Shown here piece after piece: positions 57,600-64,000 of a DNA stretch of 64,000 nucleotides. The translations under genes and the position numbers were made by a program. Numbering within the stretch: the stretch's first letter is position 1; the number at the start of each line of letters is the position of its first letter. Under the pieces are notes generated by a model, which was given only the letters and a program-made list of their open reading frames with translations, was not told the DNA's origin and ran no database searches. The DNA is from Siphonodentalium dalli (taxonomy: Eukaryota; Mollusca; Scaphopoda; Gadilida; Siphonodentaliidae), in the NCBI GenBank assembly GCA_032622095.1, contig CP136069.1, positions 49,832,760 through 49,896,759 of the forward strand. The letters run 5' to 3'.

Positions 57600-58792
57600 A
57601 TCGAGCCACATTCGGGTCCATTCTACACGATAGTGCAAACCCAATCTCGCTCGGACCCCTAGGGACGGTCCGGTCGGCGGGTGTTAATTTCGGCGTTTTT
57701 GTGTACATTTATAGCGAATTCGGAAGCAGCGTATGGGCTAATTTATTCACTTCCGCTGCAGCTAGCGACTTGTCCGATCGCCCATGGATGCATATGGGTA
57801 TTCACTTCATGATATAATGTCCCTTCCGTGGTCAGGCAGTGAGGGGAGGTGCGGTCGGCGCCTTTTTGGATTTCCCGTACCTGGCGGAAACGGCCGCCAG
57901 TCAGGGGTTAACTGTGCCGTGTCCGCTCGAGCTATCGACTTGGGGATTGGAAATTTGGTACATTCGGCTCCATTCTACACGTTAGTGCAAACCCAATCTC
58001 GCTCGGACCCCTAGGGGTGGTCCGGTCGGCGGGTGTTAATTTCGGCGTTTTTGAATACATTTATAGCGAATTCGGCAGCAGCGTATGGGTTAATTTATTC
58101 ACTTCCGCTGCAGCTAACGAATTGTCCGATCGCCCATGGATGTATATGGGTATTCACTTCATGATATAATGTCCATTTCCGTGGTCAGGCAGTCAGGGGA
58201 GGTGCGGTCGGTGCCTTTTTGGATTTTCCGTACCTGGCGGAAACGGCCGCCAGTCAGGGGTTAACAGTGCCGTGTCCGCTCGAGCTATCGACTTGGGGAT
58301 TGGAACTTTGGTACATTCGGGTCCATTCTACACGATAGTGCAAACCCCATCTCGCTCGGACCCCTAAGGGCGGTCCGGTCGGCGGGTTTTAATTTCGGCG
58401 TTTTTGCGTACATTTATAGCTAATTCGGCAGCAGCGTACGGGTTAATTTATTCACTTCTGCTGCAGCTAGCGACTTGTCCGATCGCCCATGGATGCATAT
58501 GGGTATTCACTTCATGATATAATGTCCATTTCCGTGGTCAGGCAGTCAGGGGAGGTGCGGTCGGTGCCTTTTTGGATTTCCCGCACCTGGCGGAAACGGC
58601 CGCCAGTCAGGGGTTAACAGTGCCGTGTCCGCTTGAGCTATCGACTTGGAGATTGGAACTTTGGTACATTCGGGTCCGTTCTACACGATAGTGCAAACCC
58701 CATCTCGCTCGGACCCTTGGGGCGGTCCGGTCGGGTGCGGTCGGGTCCGGTCGGGTGCGGTCGGGTGCGGTCGGGTGCAGTCGGGTTTTAGT
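57600..58792 (+). repeat. ~355-bp tandem satellite, three and a part copies
   Basis: CATTCGG(G/C)TCC(A/G)TTCTACACG recurs at about 57,606, 57,960, 58,315 and 58,668. Each unit includes GGACCCCTAGGG, TTCCGTGGTCAGGCAGT and GGCGGAAACGGCCGCCAGTC. The fourth copy breaks down into (GGTCGGGTGC)n at 58,728-58,790. Units are more GC-rich than the surroundings. Frames in it are not conserved between copies. Confidence 0.9.
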
Positions 58793-60019
58793 AGGACCCC
58801 TTATAACCTACAGAGATGAATTCATGGCTCATTATTCTGCCATGCTCGAATTAATAACGAGCCATGCATCGCATGCATAATCTAGGAAACATATTGTTTA
58901 CCATATACACAAGACCAACAAAACTCAGACCTGTAGCAAAATAACAAGGCAGATATCATGCAACGCCCATCCGGCCACCACCACCATGCACGTGCATACA
59001 ATTTCCACCGAATTTAACATATTCGATTGATATTTAGAGTCATGTAGACTGTTTGATCTAACCAATTGCCATTAATATGGTTTATCAGAATAATGATAAG
59101 AATGGACTTCAACCGATAAGGTCTCAAGTTTTCATAATAAACAATAATTGAGAAAGATATATTTCCTCACATTTCGTGTACGTGGTGGTTGTGGCCAGGC
59201 CATCGCTGCAGGGGACCGACTCTTGCATCTGGACCCATGCACAGTATATACTTAATTGTACATATAATGTAAATGGATTCAATGATATTTCAATTGATTT
59301 TACAATGACTTATATATGACACATTGCATAATTGATATAATTTCTTATTTTAATTAGTGGGAAGGGATATCACGAAGGGAGTATCTTGGGCCAACAAAAA
59401 AAAACAAATTAGTATCCAATGACCATCGCTACTTTCGTCGCCGCGGATCGGCGCGAATCGCCGGCTTTCGAATTCGCCGCGATGCTACTAACTCTTCCAA
59501 TGGACTCGGGATACCCCGGCGGATGTTACAACTCCGTTTTTTTCTTTATATTTTGATTTAAAACAATGTTTTTTTTCTAATTTGTTTAAATTGTTTCAAT
59601 CTAAAGGAAAACAAATAAAAATTAAATTTAGATTTTTTAAATATTTTTTTTTAAATCAAAATTTAAAAAAGATCAACACATATAAAGAAAACGTAAACGC
59701 CCTTTCTCGTTTGCGAAATGTTATGCATGGATCTGAGAATCCATGAATGGTACATAGGTTCGATCTCATTTTCTGCAAACATTTGCATATATACATGTAC
59801 CAATACATCTTGCAGTCATTTTATTTGATACATGTATTTGTGAAAGGTATAATTGTGTCAAATGTATATGTTGTCTGCGTGTGTTTATCAGCAGAGTAAT
59901 TCTCCTGGGTCGCCATTCTGGTTCAATTCATGCCGAGGGGTGCCATATCTACAAAGAAGACACCAAACAATAGGTTGATAATTGCCATGGATTACAGAAC
60001 GGAATGGTGGCTCGATAAT
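58793..60019. other. Unassigned AT-rich DNA
   Basis: Contains a CpG-rich patch at 59,435-59,490 similar to 46,640-46,725, and poly-T/poly-A-rich DNA at 59,550-59,690. No gene is seen. Confidence 0.45.
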
Positions 60020-60314
60020 GTAGACGACAAGTGATCATATACGTGCATGCATGTATGATAGCCATAGTAATATATTTTCGTTTTGTGTCGCTTTATAGCG
60101 TACATTTTTTTAATCCTCCCATGTTGTTTTTTGTTGTCATGTGAGCAAACGTTCTAATTTGGGTCATATCTGATAGATATGGGGGCCATGTTTTCATTTT
60201 CAAACAGGTGTAGACACACTGTAACAAGGAGCGTTCTAAATTAAGATCGTTCGTATACCCTTTTTCAATTGAGGTTGATTTTGCGGATTGTCCTGATACA
60301 CGTGAGATATTTAC

Positions 60315-60468
60315 ACAGAACGACACGATGTGTAAATGTGTTTGTCGATACGGCACGAGTGCTGTCACGGAAGGATAGAACGATAGGCGCTTGCGCCTCG
60401 AGTTATATCCTTCCGAGACAGCACGAGTGCCATATCGACTAACCCATTTACACATCGTGTCGTTCTGT
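60315..60468. repeat. 154-bp hairpin (63-bp arms)
   Basis: Arms 60,315-60,377 and 60,406-60,468 start ACAGAACGACACGATGTG and pair except at about eight positions. The loop holds the smaller palindrome AGGCGCTTGCGCCT. It inserts into the first copy of the surrounding duplication. Confidence 0.8.
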
Positions 60469-60605
60469 ATTTATTACACGCTTCGCGTCCTAGAATCTGT
60501 GCATTGAAATACAGGATTAGAAGGTTTATTTAGGCTCATACAGGGCGTGTTTGTCATGTGTGATGATTCTTTTATTTAAATAGTTCCAGTTTCATGGTTG
60601 AGGCG

Positions 60606-60665
60606 AACGTCATGTACGTCATTTTACGTCAACGAGATGCGTATGGAACGTACGTTCCATACGGA
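60606..60665. promoter_or_regulatory. Triple ACGTCA and a 24-bp perfect palindrome
   Basis: ACGTCA occurs three times between 60,607 and 60,631, followed by a 24-bp perfect palindrome centred near 60,650 (core GGAACGTACGTTCC). This may be a protein-binding site; no gene start is evident. Confidence 0.3.
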
Positions 60666-61210
60666 TTTGTAAATATGGAACAGCAATTACACTGTACTTC
60701 TAGGAACAAGCGTGTAATAAATGTGTTAGTGTATATATTTTTTCATTTTCATTTTTTACCGAGGAATGGATTTGAAACAATGTGTCAAATGGGATGCTTA
60801 CTTTTTACTGTTCATATATTGACTTCATATATTAATACACACACATATTGTAGATTATGGAGATGGTGAGTGATCAGATGCGCGCATGTATGTGAGATGC
60901 TCAGCTTTATATTTTCGGGGTGTCTCCTCCTACAAGACCTAAACAGATACGCGAATATGTTGTATGTATGCCATTACATGTGGGGTGGCAAACCATCGTT
61001 TTCAAAATACAATGTATAGTTTTTTCTATATATGTCTTTGTTTGTTGAGCAAAATTTATATTATGGTCATCTCCAATAGATAACGTTCATTCTTTTGTTT
61101 TCAAAAAGTTGGAGACACATTGAAATAAAGAGCGTTTTCAAATATAATAATTCGTACCTATTTTCAATTGAGGATGATATTGTGGATTTCCAAGATGCAT
61201 GTTTGTTACC

Positions 61211-61445
61211 AATAATGGTTATTTTCCGCTCAATTTACTAATTTTACTTACATTTTCTATGTCAACTTATTTTATTGTGATTTCAGCTGACACTGTTCCA
61301 TTTTGATACAACAATTTGTTTGAGATAAGAAAAAGTGGTGAACAAAATAGATAGAAAATTCAATATCATAACATAACATAACATCAAATGCACAGAACGA
61401 GTCGAATGACTGTTAATTCCTGTTAATTCCGGATTATATCTAATG
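61211..61445. other. AT-rich spacer with (AACAT) repeats
   Basis: CATAACATAACATAACAT near 61,368-61,385 may be the simple tail of the adjacent minus-strand LINE. Confidence 0.45.
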
Positions 61446-62450
61446 TTATTTTACTACATGGAAATCCATCCCTTCCGCATCATATTCGTACCGCATTGAG
61501 CGGAAATGATTGTCCAATAGAGTTGTTAATTCTGCTAGTGTTTGCGATTGTACAATATAGTCAGGCAGGGCATTCCAGCTGAAAACAACTCGGTTACAGA
61601 AGACGGATATCTCGATATCCTTCGATGAGCTCGTATATGCCAATTTCATATCTGTTACAGTACCAGTCAAAAGAAGCGTTATATTAAGCGCGCTATTTTC
61701 ATTGCAAGTGGAAATGCTTATTTATAAGCGCGCCGCTTGCGATATTATTGCAATATTTTGCGCTTAATATCGCAATATTTCGCGCTTAATATTGCGATAT
61801 CGCGTGCTTAATATTGCAACTTAAAATTTTTAAACTAACCGTTTGGCATGGTTAGAGACAATGTTTTAGATTTGTATATAATTATAGTTGTAAATGCTAT
61901 ATGTACACTATATGCACAGTATTTATCTAATATAAATAGGACACTACCTGGTCTGTATGAAATTTTTTGTCGCGCTCAATATTGTGACAATGCGCGCTTA
62001 ATATCGCAATATTCTGCGCTCAATATCGCAATAATAAGCGCGACAGATATTTGGTATTTCGATATAATCGCGCCTTTTTCGAAATTAAGCGCGCTCAATA
62101 TCGCAATAAAGGCGTGTCTCAATATACCACTTCTTCTGACTGGTATATACTGTACCCCTCGTTCTGGTGTTCTCCGCCCGCTCGAACGGTTTACTCTCAC
62201 CCACGTTGTGTAATTCATTCTGGTATTTGTATGTCTCTAGCATATCACCTCTGAATCGGCGATATTTTAGGACATCAAACAGAGGTTTATCATTCTGTCT
62301 CTATAACTTAATTTTCGAAATATCGGCACCATTTTTGTTGCTCGCCTCTGCACCTGTTCAATGGTCATGCTTCTGTTCTTGTGATGAGGGTTCCAAGCCG
62401 TGTTGCAATATTCCAGTATTAGTCCAGTGCATTTATGGTTTCACCTCAAA
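61446..62450 (-). pseudogene. LINE 3' part split by a MITE
   Basis: Minus-strand frames before the insertion (62,450-62,160, with stops) read like the late reverse-transcriptase region (a YCNTAWNPH-like motif, then RRATK-like and RFRGDMLET-like segments). After the insertion, 61,660-61,446 gives FCNRVVFSWNALPDYIV, the conserved C-terminal block of CR1/L2-type elements. No catalytic box remains. Confidence 0.75.
61661..62145. mobile_element. 481-bp MITE with TA target duplication
   Basis: Element 61,663-62,143 starts CCAGTCAAAAGAAG and ends with its near inverse, flanked by TA. It interrupts the LINE. The inside consists largely of variants of GCGCTTAATATCGCAATATT in both orientations. TA duplication suggests Tc1/mariner mobilisation. 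Confidence 0.78.
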
Positions 62451-63330
62451 ATAATTGCAACACAAAGTTTCTCAGTGCGAATAAGTACTTTAACCCATCA
62501 CAAATAATATATTAAAAATCAACAAGAATCAAGAAATGCGAAATTGATGAATTTTGTGAAATAAATTTGTCAAAATTTGGTAAAATACTCATTTTATAGC
62601 TTTTTAAAAGGATGTTTATAAAAAACTTCCTTTCACATGTCCTTCCATTTATATATCCATTTTGTAGAGTGCACAACCTTGATTACAGGACAGAAAACAT
62701 TTCCTAGATACGTTCAGTATTTTGTGAGTTATGTACCTCCAAAATTTGGAGTTTGTCCAATTTCGGAGGCTCAATTTCTCAAAATTAGTTAAAATCCATT
62801 TTTTATGGTCTTGTATTTTAAAAAATAAAGAAAATGAAGGGATTCCTTGTTGTTTTAGTCATTTCCTCTCTAGGTTGTGCACAAAATATGATTTCTTTAT
62901 GCATCTATGATTGAGAGGACAAAAATATTCTTAAACAAAATGTGTGTTCCACCATTGTATGAACAGCCAAATTTGCCTGTGGTCCAGAACCGGCGTGATG
63001 AAATAGCATATTTGATGTCATACAAATCAATAATTATATATCCATATTCCCTGTCTTTCTCATAATCACTTAAGTATACATCGTTAAACACATTGTAAAG
63101 GAATTTCCCAAATCATGGTATAGAAAATCAAATTATGGCCCTATGAATCTTTAGAAAAATGCCATTTTGAGGCGTTTTTTGTTAATTTTTAAAGGTTTTT
63201 GTGTATAAATTGTAAAAACAATGTATGTGTAATGTGCAAAATCATTTGAACTTTCCTCCTGAAACACTTTAGTGTTGAAATAAATGCCTTATGTTGGATA
63301 TGTCAATGAATGTCACTGAATTTCACTAAT
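62451..63330. other. Unassigned AT-rich DNA
   Basis: I see no supported gene, repeat boundary or RNA. Confidence 0.45.
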
Positions 63331-63900
63331 TTTTCTGGAAACTGAGCCGATTTCGATGAAACTTGCTATGTTGGGGTATTTTCGGCCGGGGAGTGACATA
63401 GGCCTATCAATTTGCCCGTGCGAAGTGACCTTGACCTTGAAATCGGGTCATTTCAAGGTCAAACGCACGAATATCACGGGATTTTGATGAAACTTGGTAT
63501 GGGGGGGGTACTTTCGTATGAGGAGTCTCATAAGCCTATTCATTTGTCCGTGCGACGTGACCTTGACCTTGAAATCGGGTCAATTCAAGGTCAAATTGCG
63601 AATTTTGATGGGATTTTGACGAAATTTGATACGTAGGGTTACTTTTGTCCACTGAGTGTATTGGACGGGTCGAGTCGTGACCCCGACCTCACCTTGACCT
63701 TCAAAATGATCAATTCGAGGTCAAATCTGGTAAAACCGGAGGATTTCGACGGGAACGTTTGTCGGGTAATTTTGTTCGGGCAGTGTTTTGGACTGGTCAA
63801 ATCGTGACCCCACATGACCTTGACCTTCAAAATGAACAATTCAAGGTCAAAGCCCGGACGAAGTCGGGTCACCTTCTAGTCTCATATATATTTGAAGACC
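63330..63900 (+). repeat. ~120-140-bp repeat units carrying TGACCTTGACCTTGA
   Basis: Four diverged units follow one another (about 63,350, 63,480, 63,605 and 63,730), each with (G)ATGAAA(C)TTGGTA-like, GTGACCTTGACCTT and CAATTCAAGGTCAAA-like parts. The frames on both strands are read-throughs of the repeat. Confidence 0.75.
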
Positions 63901-64000
63901 TCTGTCTGTCTGTATGTCTGTATGTATGTATGTCATTTATACAAATCTACGATTCTCGACCGATCGGGACGAAACTTGGTACGTGTGTGTAGCTTGACCA
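63901..64000 (+). repeat. TGTATGTC microsatellite and repeat end, window edge
   Basis: (TGTCTGTATG)n-type simple sequence is followed by ACGATTCTCGACCGATCGGGACGAAACTTGGTA, a start-of-unit sequence like those before it. It is cut by the window end. Confidence 0.6.

Larger units (their letters stand above)
60020..61210 (+). repeat. Direct duplication, two diverged copies
   Basis: About 60,020-60,300 and about 60,860-61,205 share order and sequence, including GTGTAGACACACTG/GTTGGAGACACATTG, (A)AGAGCGTT and TTTTCAATTGAGG(T/A)TGAT. They flank the hairpin at 60,315-60,468 and the spacer between. Confidence 0.6.

Noticed and set aside
57506-58014. Genes in the 355-bp satellite
   Set aside because: The frames are not preserved in the next copies of the unit.

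Overview
This is an AT-rich, gene-poor, repeat-dominated stretch of an animal nuclear genome, most likely a marine invertebrate (a mollusc or other lophotrochozoan, or a lower deuterostome). I see no bacterial gene organisation, rRNA or stand-alone tRNA. The assignment rests on a tRNA-derived SINE whose body resembles the metazoan Nin-type core, on several decayed LINEs of the CR1/Jockey group, on a 2.2 kb inverted-repeat-bounded element carrying ~160-bp tandem repeats (an architecture known from bivalve pearl-like elements), and on a Polinton-like insertion. The species is inference only.

The standout is 15,595-25,867, a 10,273-bp almost perfect palindrome. It is flanked by a 6-bp direct repeat (GATAAT) and inserted into a LINE reverse-transcriptase gene on the minus strand. 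Its arms (about 5.1 kb each) differ in length by only a few bases. Each arm carries the same cassette, transcribed outward from the centre: a 108-aa basic protein, then a 189-aa C2H2 zinc-finger protein. Both have TTATAAGAG promoter motifs, and the second has an AATAAA signal. The arms also hold internal direct repeats and an ATGAGCAA minisatellite. The centre is a nested hairpin of GGC/GCC runs. A 6-bp target duplication, AG...CT ends and very long inverted repeats are Polinton/Maverick hallmarks, but no polymerase, integrase, ATPase or capsid gene is present. It looks like a non-autonomous, possibly snap-back-derived, virus-like element.

Layout. 1-2 kb: unassigned DNA with CRE, TATA, CArG and NRF-1-type motifs. 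2-4.1 kb: a ~345-bp tandem repeat invaded by a TAA-flanked MITE, then a 142-bp duplication. 4.5-7.4 kb: short 'GACCGAAAAATGTCG' repeats invaded by a SINE and by the ~160-bp array element. 7.7-13.7 kb: dispersed repeats, a MITE, a hairpin and two LINE fragments. 14.4-26.5 kb: a LINE split by the palindrome. 27-32.3 kb: a 5.3-kb foldback element with a minisatellite in its loop. 34.9-37.2 kb: a ~70-bp satellite and a LINE fragment. 37.2-40.3 kb: a run of small DNA transposons and hairpins. 40.8-42 kb: the only plausible host-gene start (promoter motifs plus two phase-compatible exons). 46.7-50 kb: a nearly full-length but frameshifted LINE. 56.1-57.3 kb: a non-autonomous hAT element. 57.6-58.8 kb: a 355-bp satellite. 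60-62.5 kb: a hairpin and a LINE 3' part split by a TA-flanked MITE. 63.3-64 kb: repeats rich in AGGTCA motifs.

Almost everything here is mobile or satellite DNA nested in other mobile or satellite DNA. In several cases the uninterrupted relative lies in the same window, which fixes the insertion boundaries directly.
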